From JAHIQC01 sp964565645 (lineage in GTDB: Bacteria; Actinomycetota; Coriobacteriia; Anaerosomatales; JAHIQC01): 64,000 nucleotides of DNA. The stretch covers positions 62,001 through 126,000 of the forward strand of contig CAZMFQ010000004.1 in the NCBI GenBank assembly GCA_964565645.1. Reading direction: 5' to 3'. Positions 36,020 through 44,625 of the stretch are shown here, piece after piece. The position numbers and the translations under genes are program-made. How positions within the stretch are numbered: position 1 is the stretch's first letter; each line of letters starts with the position of its first letter. The notes beneath the pieces were generated by a model, which saw nothing but the letters and a program-made list of their open reading frames with translations, searched no databases and had not been told where the DNA came from.

Positions 36020-37257
36020 CGGCGACCTCCCCGCTGCCGGCGCGTGAGCAGCGCCTGGGCGCCGCGCATCCCCGCGTCCACCGTCAGGGCCAGCGCGACG
36101 AGCGCGATCGACCCGAGCAACACGAGATCGTTGGCCTGCTGCGCTATGCCGAGGAACACGAGCGGCCCGAGGCCGCCCGCAGCCACGAACGCCCCGAGCG
36201 TCGCGTTGCCGATGGTCTGTTGCGAGGAGGTGCGCACCCCGGAGAACACGATCGGGAGCGCGAGCGGCATCTGCACCCGCCGAACGAGCTGCGCTCCGGT
36301 CATGCCCATGCCCCGGCCCGCGTCGACGGTCTCGGGCGGAACGCTCTCAAGCCCCGCATAGGTGTTGCGGACGATCGCGAGCAGCGCGTACATGGTCAGC
36401 GCGAGCACCACAGGCGCCCAACCCAGGCCGCCGACGCCGATGCTCCTGAGCGCCGGGAACGCACGCGACAGGGAGGCGAGCGGCACGACGAGGATGCCGA
36501 TGAGCGCCAGGCCGGGAATCGTCTGGAACGCGCTCGCGACCCCGAATATCGGGCGGGCGGCCCGGCGATTGCGGAACGCAAGGACGCCGAGGGCGACTCC
36601 CAGAAGCGTCGCCACACCGATGGCGCTCGCAGCGTAGATGATGTGCTCGCCGACCGCGGGCCAGAACCGGTCACCGAGATTGCGATACTCGACGAGGATG
36701 CCGAGGGTGTCGAGGCGGCCGGTCAGCACGCACAGGGCGACCGACACGGGAGCGAGCAGCGACACGAACCAACCGGCGGCACTGCCCACCCCCGACTCGC
36801 GCCGCGCCGAGACGACCACCACGAAGGTGGCAAAGACCGAGAGCCAGACGCCCGCACCGAGCGAGTAGCGCGCGAACTGCCCGATGGCCGCTGTCGCAGG
36901 ACCGGCGAGCGCTCCCGAGACGAGCAGCACCACGGGCATGGCAGCGCCCGCACCCAGACCGCGCGCGAGCACCGCGCCGCGAGTGCGTGTCCGCAGAAAC
37001 GAGCCCGCCAGGACCACCAGCCAGGGCACGATCATCGCTGCGAGTTGCGCGGGCGACGCGAGCTCCCATGCGCGGTGCGGCACGCCGGTGGCGATGCGGC
37101 TCGTGCTGACGCTCGCGAACGGGAGCACGAAAGACGCCGCGGCGAGCGCGACGCCCAGGATGCCGACCTTGTGCGGACGCCCCCTCCGCGCCGCGGTGGC
37201 GGACGGAGCGGCGGCGACCCCCGGCCCGGGAGGGCCGGGGGTCACGGATGTGCTCAC
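36016..37257 (-). CDS. Osmoprotectant ABC transporter permease, long form
   Basis: A 413-residue permease with about eleven to twelve membrane helices. The C-terminal half holds the binding-protein-dependent transport motif (GMTGAQLVRRVQMPLALPIVFSG) and corresponds to the normal short permease. The N-terminal half contains about four extra helices, a form seen in some actinobacterial OpuC/YehYWXZ-like systems. The start GTG 37257 overlaps the binding-protein stop by 4 nt. Confidence 0.85.
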   Translation of the reverse strand: MSTSVTPGPPGPGVAAAPSATAARRGRPHKVGILGVALAAASFVLPFASVSTSRIATGVPHRAWELASPAQLAAMIVPWLVVLAGSFLRTRTRGAVLARGLGAGAAMPVVLLVSGALAGPATAAIGQFARYSLGAGVWLSVFATFVVVVSARRESGVGSAAGWFVSLLAPVSVALCVLTGRLDTLGILVEYRNLGDRFWPAVGEHIIYAASAIGVATLLGVALGVLAFRNRRAARPIFGVASAFQTIPGLALIGILVVPLASLSRAFPALRSIGVGGLGWAPVVLALTMYALLAIVRNTYAGLESVPPETVDAGRGMGMTGAQLVRRVQMPLALPIVFSGVRTSSQQTIGNATLGAFVAAGGLGPLVFLGIAQQANDLVLLGSIALVALALTVDAGMRGAQALLTRRQRGGRR

Positions 37258-38207
37258 TTTCCGATCAGTCCGTTCTTCTCGAGGTAGTCGCGAGCCACCG
37301 TGTCGGCCGGCTCGCCGTTGACCTGCACTCGTGCGTTGAGCTCCTGGAGCTTCGAGATGTCGAAGGATGCGAACACGGGGTCGAGCAGGTCCCTGATCTC
37401 GGGGAACTCGTCCAGCGTCGTCTTGCGGATGATCGGGGTCGGCCAGTACACGAGCTGGGCGCCCTTGTCGTCCTCAAGGACCGTGAGACCGAGATCGGCC
37501 AGCGCCCCGTCCGTGCCGTAGGCCATGCCGAAGTTGACCCCGTCGGTGCCGTCGGCCACCGCCTTCTCGGTCTGCGCCGTGTTGCCGCCCGAGAACACTA
37601 CCTTCTGGTCCTCGGCGAGCCGGAACCCGTAGGTCTCGATGAACGCGGGCATCGCGTCGGCGTTGGTGAAGAACTCGTCGGACCCGGCCATCTTGACGGG
37701 CTTGCCGGCGGCCAGATACGCGGTGAAGTCGCTCATGGTCGCCAGGCTCTCGGCCTCGGCGAAGTCCTTCTTGAGAGCGATGAGCCAGGTGTTGTTGGCC
37801 TTCGCGGGCTCGAGCCAGACCACGTCGTTCTGCTCGAGATCGAGCTTCTTGACGGCCTCGTAGCCCTTCTCGGGATCCTTGTACACGGTGGGATCCTGGC
37901 CCTCGAAGAAGATCAGGCCGGAGCCGGTGTACTCGGGGTATATGTCGATCTCGCCGGAGAGCAGGGCCTTGCGGACGACATCCGTGGTGCCGGTCTGGGA
38001 CTTGTCGACCACCGTATAGCCGGCGTCCTCGAGCACGACCTTGATGACCGAGGAGAGCAGCTCGCCCTCGGTGTCGATCTTGGAGCCGACCGTGATCGGT
38101 CCCTTGGTATCGGCCTTGTCACCGGAACCCGACGACGAGCCGCTCGAACAGCCCATCAGCCCGAGGGCGAGCACCGCCACCAACAGAAACGTCAGCATCC
38201 TGCGCAT
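37254..38207 (-). CDS. Osmoprotectant ABC transporter substrate-binding lipoprotein
   Basis: A 317-residue lipoprotein of the OpuAC/ProX family. The signal peptide spans about residues 1-20, with lipobox LGLMGC and Cys20 or so. The protein shows ITVGSKIDTEGELLSSVI, EIDIYPEYTGSG and NNTWLIAL as in ProX/OpuCC. It should bind glycine betaine, choline or a related osmolyte outside the cell. The ATG at 38207 is supported by GGAGGAGG. It is the first gene of the operon. Confidence 0.9.
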   Translation of the reverse strand: MRRMLTFLLVAVLALGLMGCSSGSSSGSGDKADTKGPITVGSKIDTEGELLSSVIKVVLEDAGYTVVDKSQTGTTDVVRKALLSGEIDIYPEYTGSGLIFFEGQDPTVYKDPEKGYEAVKKLDLEQNDVVWLEPAKANNTWLIALKKDFAEAESLATMSDFTAYLAAGKPVKMAGSDEFFTNADAMPAFIETYGFRLAEDQKVVFSGGNTAQTEKAVADGTDGVNFGMAYGTDGALADLGLTVLEDDKGAQLVYWPTPIIRKTTLDEFPEIRDLLDPVFASFDISKLQELNARVQVNGEPADTVARDYLEKNGLIGK

Positions 38208-38452
38208 TGTTGTCCTCCTCCGTCTCGCGAACAGCCGCCGGGGCGGCCGTTTCGTGTGTACTTTCCCAAACACCACACGATTGCCCGCACCCCTACCCTC
38301 GGCTAATGTGAGTGTGTTCCCGACCGCTACCCACCCGAGGGCACGCGCGCCTGAAGCCGACCGCCCCGGATTCGTATGGCCGGGAGGCGTGGAGGCCGAG
38401 CGACCTGCAGGCCGACGCGCTGCAGCGCGGACCGAACGGATCTGGAGGCACT
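38208..38452. other. Divergent intergenic region between osmoprotectant and menaquinone operons
   Basis: A 245-bp gap between the opu-type operon (minus) and mqnE (plus). It is less GC-rich near 38250-38320, where TTTCGTGTGTACTTTCCC and CTAATGTGAGTG suggest promoters. I could not assign a convincing -35/-10 pair to either side. No small gene or terminator is evident. Confidence 0.4.
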
Positions 38453-39610
38453 GTGAGCAACTTCTTCCTCAACGACGCCGCGCTGCGGCCCATCGCCGAC
38501 AAGGTCGCGGCCGGAGAACGGCTCACCAGGCAAGACGGGATCGCACTCTACGCGAGCAACGACCTCATCGGCATCGGCCAGATGGCGGACTTCGCGCGCC
38601 GACGGATCAACGGCGAGCGCGTGTACTTCATGGTCAACCGCCACATCAACCCCACCAACATCTGCCGCAACCGCTGCAAGTTCTGCGCGTTCGCGCGCAG
38701 TGAGGGCGAAGAGGGCGCGTACGAGATGACGCTCGACACGATCGTCGACGCCGCCATCGAGGGCGCGAACGACGGAGCCTACGAGGTGCACATCGTCTCC
38801 GGACTGCATCCGGAGTGGAGCTACGAGTTCTACGTGGACATGGTGCGCCGCGTGCGCCAGGCGATCCCCAAGCACGTCATCGTGCAGGCCTTCACCGCCG
38901 TCGAGATCGAGCATATGGCGATCATCGCGGGCAAGCCCACGCTCGAGGTGCTCCGCGACCTCAAGGAGGCCGGACTCGACGCGCTGCCCGGCGGTGGCGC
39001 CGAGATCTTCAGCGACCGCACGCGCGCCGCCGCGTGGGACAAGAAGACCGCGAGCGACGTCTGGCTCCGCATCCACGGCGAAGCGCACTCGCTCGGCATC
39101 GGCACCAACTGCACGATGCTCTACGGTCACATAGAGACCGCCGAGGAGCGTGTCGACCACCTCATCCGCCTGCGCGAGCAGCAGGATGCAAGCGGCGGGT
39201 TCCTCGCGTTCATCCCGCTCGCGTTCCATCCCGCCAACACCGAGTTCGAGGACCTGCCCGCAACCACCGGCTACGACGACCTCAAGACCCTCGCGATCGC
39301 GCGCCTCATGCTCGACAACATCCCGCACATCAAGGCCTTCTGGATCATGGTCGGCCTCAAGGTCGCGCAGCTCTCGACGGCGTTCGGCGTCGACGACATC
39401 GACGGGACGGTCGTCGAGGAGCGCATCACGCACATGGCAGGCGCCACCACTCCGGAGGCGCTCTCGAAGCAGGACCTCATAGACATGATCGTCGAAACAG
39501 GACACGTACCGGTCGAGCGTGACACGCTCTACCGCATCGTGGAGACGTATGCGAACGAGCCCGAGACGCCCGCGTGGAACGCGGGGCCGATCGCGGACGC
39601 AGGGGCCTAG
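38453..39610 (+). CDS. mqnE: Aminodeoxyfutalosine synthase
   Basis: A 385-residue radical SAM enzyme joining 3-[(1-carboxyvinyl)oxy]benzoate and S-adenosylmethionine to make aminodeoxyfutalosine in the futalosine route to menaquinone. The CxxxCxxC cluster motif is CRNRCKFC at about residues 69-76. The C-terminal part has HIKAFWIMVGLKVAQLS and DDIDGTVVEERITHMAG, typical of MqnE/MqnC. The start is GTG 38453 with GGAGG 4-5 nt upstream. mqnA and mqnC follow downstream. Confidence 0.95.
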   Translation: MSNFFLNDAALRPIADKVAAGERLTRQDGIALYASNDLIGIGQMADFARRRINGERVYFMVNRHINPTNICRNRCKFCAFARSEGEEGAYEMTLDTIVDAAIEGANDGAYEVHIVSGLHPEWSYEFYVDMVRRVRQAIPKHVIVQAFTAVEIEHMAIIAGKPTLEVLRDLKEAGLDALPGGGAEIFSDRTRAAAWDKKTASDVWLRIHGEAHSLGIGTNCTMLYGHIETAEERVDHLIRLREQQDASGGFLAFIPLAFHPANTEFEDLPATTGYDDLKTLAIARLMLDNIPHIKAFWIMVGLKVAQLSTAFGVDDIDGTVVEERITHMAGATTPEALSKQDLIDMIVETGHVPVERDTLYRIVETYANEPETPAWNAGPIADAGA

Positions 39611-39648
39611 GACGCCGGATCGCTCCGGCACGAACGGGGGCAGACCAG

Positions 39649-40284
39649 ATGAGGTACCGCAGGCGCTCTTCCCGGTTCTTCCATGCGATGACGATCCTGC
39701 TGGCGTTGCTGATGCTGCTCGGCGTGGCCGGGTGCTCTGACGATGCGACCGGAAAGGGCTCCTCCGGGGACGGTGGCTCCTCGGCGGACAAGGCGGCCGA
39801 GGAGAAGCCCGCGAGCCCCGAGTACACGTCGTGGGTCGTGAGCATCGTCGACGACCAGGAGAGTTCCCAAGGCGGCATGACCTACACGATCGCGCTGAAC
39901 CTCCAGGCGACCAACCCCTCGCCGTACAAGTTCGGCACCTATACGGGCACGGCGACCGCCAAGACGACCACGACCGGCACGGTCGGCAAAGGCACTCTCA
40001 ATGCGGAGGCGATCGCGAACAGCACCCAGCTCGAGTTCACGCTCGCCGACCCCGAGGCGGACGAGCCCGTCGCCTCGCTGGGCGACGACCTCACCTACAC
40101 CGGCACCGGCACCATCACGATGCAGGCTGCCGGCACCGCGAGCGTGGGACCGGCCTCCGGCGGCTTCGCGAACAACTCCGCACAGCCGTTCACCATCACC
40201 GCGACCGGGGACAAGGTCACGATGGGCATCACCATCGACGGCAAGCCCTTCATGTTCGAAGGCACGATCAGCGGGCGGGAGTGA
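39649..40284 (+). CDS. Predicted lipoprotein inside the menaquinone operon
   Basis: A 211-residue protein with a signal peptide and a lipobox (LGVAGC, Cys near residue 28). A Gly/Ser-rich linker follows, then a domain rich in threonine and glycine with beta-type repeats of charged and hydrophobic residues, probably extracytoplasmic. No family is recognised. It lies between mqnE (39 bp upstream) and mqnA (2 bp downstream), so it is surely cotranscribed with menaquinone genes, though the reason is not evident. Start ATG 39649 (GGGGG upstream). Confidence 0.75.
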   Translation: MRYRRRSSRFFHAMTILLALLMLLGVAGCSDDATGKGSSGDGGSSADKAAEEKPASPEYTSWVVSIVDDQESSQGGMTYTIALNLQATNPSPYKFGTYTGTATAKTTTTGTVGKGTLNAEAIANSTQLEFTLADPEADEPVASLGDDLTYTGTGTITMQAAGTASVGPASGGFANNSAQPFTITATGDKVTMGITIDGKPFMFEGTISGRE

Positions 40285-40286
40285 CG

Positions 40287-41129
40287 ATGGCCGCCCGACC
40301 ACGCCTCGGTCACATCCAGTTCATCAACTGCCTGCCGCTGTACTACGGCATGGTCAAGAGCGGCGATCTGCTGCTCGACGTCGAACTCGTGAAAGCGAAC
40401 CCCGCCGACCTCGCCTCGATGATCCTGGAGGGCGGCCTCGAGGTCGCGCCGATCCCGGCCATCGAGTTCGCGCGGCACGCCGAGCGCTACACGCTGCTGC
40501 CCGACATCGCCATCTCGTCTGACGGCGAGGTCCAGTCCATCCTCCTCCTCTCCAAAGTGCCCGCCGAGGAGCTCGACGGATGCACCGTCGCACTGACCGA
40601 CACCTCCCGCACCTCCCAGGTGCTCGCGCGCGTGTTGCTCGACAAACACTGGGGCGTCTCGCCCTCCTACGTGGAGATGCCGCCGGACCTCCCTGCGATG
40701 CTGCGCGACGCGGACGCGGCCCTGCTCATAGGCGACGAGGCCCTGCGCGCGTACTGGGAGCCGCCCGCCGACGTGCATCTCTACGACCTCGGCACGGAGT
40801 GGACCGACTGGACCGGCCTGCCGATGGTCTATGCGGTGTGGGCCGTGCGCCGGGAGTTCGCCGACACACAGCCTGCGGCCGTCGCCGCCGTGGCCGACGC
40901 CCTCAACGGCTCGCTCGCGTACTGCCGCACGCAACTCGACGACATCTCCGAGTACGCTGCCCGCTGGGAGCCCTTCGCGCCCGAACGCTATCGCAGCTAC
41001 TTCGACGCGCTCTCGTTCCGTTTCGGACCACGCTACCGCGAGGGACTGACACGCTACCTGACCGAGGCGGTCGCGATCGGTCAGCTGGACGCGGTGCCCG
41101 AGATCCGCATCTTCGGCGAAGGCGAGTAG
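40287..41129 (+). CDS. mqnA: Chorismate dehydratase
   Basis: A 280-residue MqnA that converts chorismate to 3-[(1-carboxyvinyl)oxy]benzoate, the first futalosine-route step. The periplasmic-binding-protein-like fold is shown by LGHIQFINCLPLYYGM, ALTDTSRTSQVLARVLL and ALLIGDEAL motifs. The start is ATG 40287. It precedes mqnC by 2 bp and probably shares translation with it. Chorismate is the shared substrate with aromatic amino acid synthesis. Confidence 0.94.
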   Translation: MAARPRLGHIQFINCLPLYYGMVKSGDLLLDVELVKANPADLASMILEGGLEVAPIPAIEFARHAERYTLLPDIAISSDGEVQSILLLSKVPAEELDGCTVALTDTSRTSQVLARVLLDKHWGVSPSYVEMPPDLPAMLRDADAALLIGDEALRAYWEPPADVHLYDLGTEWTDWTGLPMVYAVWAVRREFADTQPAAVAAVADALNGSLAYCRTQLDDISEYAARWEPFAPERYRSYFDALSFRFGPRYREGLTRYLTEAVAIGQLDAVPEIRIFGEGE

Positions 41130-41131
41130 AC

Positions 41132-42268
41132 GTGGTGACACCGGCACGTCCGGCGGACGCAGCAGCCGCCCTCGCCTTCTCCGCGGCCGCGGGCGAGTTG
41201 CGGCTCTCGGAGCAGCAGGCCCTCTTCCTGCTCCGAGAGGCCCCGATACTGACTCTCGGCGCCGCCGCGACCGCGATGCGCGAACGCCTGCACCCCGAGC
41301 GCGAGGTCACGTTCATCGTCGACCGCAACGTCAACTACACCAACGTCTGCGTCTCGCGCTGCCGCTTCTGCGCGTTCTACCGCGACCCGGACGACCCGGA
41401 CGCCTACGTGCTTCCCGCCGACGAGCTCTACGCCAAGGTCGAGGAGACCATAGCGCTCGAGGGCACCGCGATCCTGCTGCAGGGCGGCATGCACCCCGAC
41501 CTGCCGCTGGAGTGGTACGAGGGCATGCTGCGCGAGCTGAAGTCCCGCTACCCCATCCACGTGCACGGATTCGGGCCGCCCGAGATCTGGCACCTCGCGA
41601 AGCTCTCCGGCCTGACGCCGCGCGAGGTGCTCACGCGGTTGCGCGATGCGGGCCTCGACTCGCTTCCCGGTGGCGGCGCCGAGATCCTTGTGGACCGCGT
41701 GCGCGACTACGTCTCCCCCAAGAAGGCGACCTCGGACCAGTGGCTCGACGTGATGCGCGCCGCGCACGCACTCGACATCTCCACCACCGCCACGATGATG
41801 TTCGGAGGCCTCGAGACCGCCGAGGAGCGCGTCGAGCACCTCCGCCGTGTGCGCGAGGTCCAGGACGAAGCCGTTGCCGGTGGTCACGTCGGCTTCCGCG
41901 CGTTCATCCCCTGGTCGTTCCAGCCGGGCAACACGGAGCTTGCCGAGGACGAGGCGTCCGCCAGCGGCGTGCCCCTCACAGCCGCCACCGGCTGGGAGTA
42001 CCTGCGCATGCTCGCCGTCTCGCGCCTGTACCTGGACAGCGTCGAGAACATCCAGGCGAGCTGGGTCACCCAGGGCGGCAAGATCGGCCAGGTGGCGCTC
42101 GCGTTCGGCGCGAACGACATGGGCTCGACCATGATCGAGGAGAACGTCGTCGCCTCGGCCGGCGTGCGCTTCATGCTCGCACGCGACGAGCTGGTACGCC
42201 TGGTCGCGGACGCCGGCTTCACCCCCGTGCAGCGCGACACGCTCTACCGGGAGATCCGCCGCTTCTGA
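41132..42268 (+). CDS. mqnC: Cyclic dehypoxanthinyl futalosine synthase
   Basis: A 378-residue radical SAM enzyme that cyclises dehypoxanthine futalosine. The cluster motif is CVSRCRFC near residues 69-76. The central LPGGGAEILVDRVRDYVSPKK and the late WVTQGGKIGQVALAFGANDMGSTM segments match MqnC. The start is GTG 41132 (or GTG 41135), 2 bp after mqnA. Downstream genes, after a 60-bp gap, encode a phosphorylase-like and a deaminase-like protein that could feed it. Confidence 0.94.
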   Translation: MVTPARPADAAAALAFSAAAGELRLSEQQALFLLREAPILTLGAAATAMRERLHPEREVTFIVDRNVNYTNVCVSRCRFCAFYRDPDDPDAYVLPADELYAKVEETIALEGTAILLQGGMHPDLPLEWYEGMLRELKSRYPIHVHGFGPPEIWHLAKLSGLTPREVLTRLRDAGLDSLPGGGAEILVDRVRDYVSPKKATSDQWLDVMRAAHALDISTTATMMFGGLETAEERVEHLRRVREVQDEAVAGGHVGFRAFIPWSFQPGNTELAEDEASASGVPLTAATGWEYLRMLAVSRLYLDSVENIQASWVTQGGKIGQVALAFGANDMGSTMIEENVVASAGVRFMLARDELVRLVADAGFTPVQRDTLYREIRRF

Positions 42269-42328
42269 GGCTTCGGGCGTGGCGTCGTCGTTTGCGCTCG
42301 GGTACCCTCATACCGAGGAGGTCCCACC

Positions 42329-43237
42329 ATGCCCCAGCAGCACATTCCCCACGCCGAGTTCGGCATATGCGGCGGCTCAGGCTCGCTGAGTTTCGCGTTC
42401 CCCGCCGCACTCGACGACCCCCGCGTGGAACTCATCGCCGAGGAGCTGCAGTTCGACACCCCCTTCGGCCGGAGCCCGGCCTTCACGCACTTCGCGGTCA
42501 CCGGGCCGCACGGCCGGCGGGAGGCCCTGGCGATCAAAATGCACGGCTGGCGCCGGGGCGTGAAGCGCGGCGAGGCGAGCCTGCAGGCGTTCTGGGTGTT
42601 CCACGAGGCCGGTGTCCGCAAGATCGTTGCCGACGGCGGCGTCGGGTCCCTGAACCATCTCCTCGATCCGCGCGACGTCGTCATCCCCAACGACTTCATC
42701 GACCTCACGGTCAAGCAGGACATCTATGTGCGCGGCGACCATCTCCTGATCATGCGGCAGCCCATCTGTCCCGACCTCGCCTCGCATCTGTACGCGGGCG
42801 CCAGCGAGCACTTCGCCCGCGTGTTCGCCCGGGGCACCTACCTTGTGACCGACGGTCCGCGTTTCGAGTCGGTCGCCGAGATCGACTACATGAGGCGCCT
42901 CGGCGGCGACGTGATCGGCCAGTCCCTTGCGCCCGAGGTCTTTCTCGCCCGCGACATCGGGGCGTGCTACGCCGGCGTGTACATCGTGGTGAACTACGGT
43001 GAAGGTGTCGTCAAGGAGTGGGAGCACGCCGAGATGAGGTCGATCTTCTTCGACGAGTCCGCGACGATCGGCCGCATCGTCCTCGACGCGATCGTCGACG
43101 CGGACCTTGACGCCGCCTGCGGATGCGCCGATCTGCGCAAGCCCAGCCTGCTCGCCATACCGGACGACCGCACGGGCGACGACAGACCGGGTCCGCAGGT
43201 CCGTTCCTCGGCGGCACTTCCCGAAGACGGGGTCTGA
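42329..43237 (+). CDS. MTA/MTI-phosphorylase-family protein, possibly acting on futalosine
   Basis: A 302-residue member of the purine nucleoside phosphorylase (MtnP) family. GICGGSGSL (about 13-21) is the phosphate-binding loop and FDTPFGRSPAF corresponds to the TPYGxPS motif. VADGGVGSLNHLLDPRDVVIPNDFIDLT covers the region of the family GAVGSL..PGDLVVPDQFID. The usual RHGRxH and NYRAN substrate residues are replaced (MHGWRRG and LQAFW), so substrate specificity is probably altered. It follows mqnC and precedes a deaminase gene by 3 bp. Possibilities are methylthioinosine or futalosine phosphorolysis; I infer but cannot prove the latter. MqnB, the usual hydrolase, is not in the window. Confidence 0.75.
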   Translation: MPQQHIPHAEFGICGGSGSLSFAFPAALDDPRVELIAEELQFDTPFGRSPAFTHFAVTGPHGRREALAIKMHGWRRGVKRGEASLQAFWVFHEAGVRKIVADGGVGSLNHLLDPRDVVIPNDFIDLTVKQDIYVRGDHLLIMRQPICPDLASHLYAGASEHFARVFARGTYLVTDGPRFESVAEIDYMRRLGGDVIGQSLAPEVFLARDIGACYAGVYIVVNYGEGVVKEWEHAEMRSIFFDESATIGRIVLDAIVDADLDAACGCADLRKPSLLAIPDDRTGDDRPGPQVRSSAALPEDGV

Positions 43238-43240
43238 CGA

Positions 43241-44551
43241 ATGCTCGTCAGCGCAGACTGGGTGGTGCCCGTCGCGTCTGAGCCGATCCGCGACGGGGCG
43301 GTGCTGGTAACGCGCGGAGTGATCGCCGAGATCGGTCCCGCCGAGGAGTTGCGCGCGCGGCATCCGAAGGCCATGCCGCACGAGTACCCGGGGTGCGTCA
43401 TCATGCCCGGGCTCGTCAACGCGCACACGCATCTCGCGATGACCTCGCTTCGGGGCCTCATCCCGTCCCAGCCGTTCCATGACTGGATCGCGCGCATCCC
43501 CGTGGCCTGGGGCGCACTCAACGACGACGACATCGCCGCGTCGATCGCGCTGGGCGCGATCAAGAGCATCGCGTGCGGTGTGACCGCCGTCGGCGACATC
43601 GCGTACGGGCCCGAGTCGATCGCGATCGCAGCGGACACGGGGCTCGACGGGACATTCTACTGGGAGGTCCTCGGCATCACCGTCGACGAGCTCGCGCAGA
43701 CGCTCTACGAGGCCGAGTTCCCCTCTGACCCGGGTACGGGCTGCCGAGGAAGGCTTCGGTGCGGCATATCTCCGCATGCACCCTACACCGCGGGTCCGGG
43801 CCTGCTCCAGGGGTCCCACAAGATCGCCATGGCACAGGGCTCGTCCTACGCGCTGCACGTTGCGGAGTCACCTGCCGAGGACGACCTGCTCGCCCGCGGC
43901 GAAGGTCCGCTTTCGGGGCTTGCCGGCCGTCTCGCCCACGGCTTCGAACCGCAGGGCACGACCACCGTGCGCTACCTCGACCGGCTCGGTGTGCTGGATC
44001 GCGCCCTGGCCGTCCACTGCACGCGCGTCACACCCAACGACATCCGGCTTCTGGCGGACAAGGCGAGCGGAGTGGCGCTCTGCCCGCGATCGAACGCCTA
44101 TCTTCACGGAGGCGTCGCCCCGGTGAAGGGTCTCGCGGACTCCGGGGTGGCGATCGGCCTGGGCACGGACTCGCTCGCCAGCAACAGCGACCTCGACCTG
44201 TTCGAGGAGGCCCGGGCCCTGGCGGGCCTCGCTCCTTCCCTTTCGCCGGAGCGCATCGTGCGGATCATGACGACCGAGGGCGCACGCGCTCTGGGCCTCG
44301 ACGACCGCTTCGGATGCCTTGAGCCCGGGCGAGACGCCGACATGGCGATCTTCCAGGTGGAAGGCGACGACCCGTACCGGGCGCTTCTCGAGCGCGCGGG
44401 ACGCTCCGCCGTCCGTGCGGTCATGTCCGTCGGCGTATGGAGGGTCCTGTCCGGCGCACCGGTGATGGGCGTGAGCCGCGTCGAACGCGGCGCGCTCCTC
44501 GCCACCGAGCGCGCGGCGCTGGCGCTGCAGAACGCGGGCTACGCGTACTGA
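43241..44551 (+). CDS. MTA/SAH- or aminofutalosine-deaminase-like amidohydrolase
   Basis: A 436-residue cytosolic amidohydrolase. The metal site is HTHLAM near residues 64-69, with LHVAES, VHCTRV and GTDSLASNSDLDLF supplying the His and Asp ligands. The family includes 5-methylthioadenosine/SAH deaminases (MtaD) and aminodeoxyfutalosine deaminase (MqnX). Given the position at the end of an mqn operon, deamination of aminodeoxyfutalosine to futalosine is most likely. The ATG follows 3 bp after the phosphorylase stop. A bidirectional terminator follows. Confidence 0.82.
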   Translation: MLVSADWVVPVASEPIRDGAVLVTRGVIAEIGPAEELRARHPKAMPHEYPGCVIMPGLVNAHTHLAMTSLRGLIPSQPFHDWIARIPVAWGALNDDDIAASIALGAIKSIACGVTAVGDIAYGPESIAIAADTGLDGTFYWEVLGITVDELAQTLYEAEFPSDPGTGCRGRLRCGISPHAPYTAGPGLLQGSHKIAMAQGSSYALHVAESPAEDDLLARGEGPLSGLAGRLAHGFEPQGTTTVRYLDRLGVLDRALAVHCTRVTPNDIRLLADKASGVALCPRSNAYLHGGVAPVKGLADSGVAIGLGTDSLASNSDLDLFEEARALAGLAPSLSPERIVRIMTTEGARALGLDDRFGCLEPGRDADMAIFQVEGDDPYRALLERAGRSAVRAVMSVGVWRVLSGAPVMGVSRVERGALLATERAALALQNAGYAY

Positions 44552-44574
44552 AGTTCGGGCGCGCCCGGAACGCA

Positions 44575-44600
44575 CGACGGCCGCCCGAAGGCGGCCGTCG
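44575..44600. terminator. Bidirectional hairpin terminator between mqn operon and livF
   Basis: CGACGGCCGCC (44575-44585) and GGCGGCCGTCG (44590-44600) pair perfectly over 11 bp with a CGAA loop. There is no T tract on either strand. It lies between the convergent mqn and liv operons and can end both. Confidence 0.65.
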
Positions 44601-44625
44601 GACACTGCGGATGCGGGTATCCCGG

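Noticed and set aside
42269..42328. Possible separate promoter between mqnC and the phosphorylase-like gene
   Set aside because: A 60-bp gap with no -10/-35 pair or hairpin; more simply part of the same operon.
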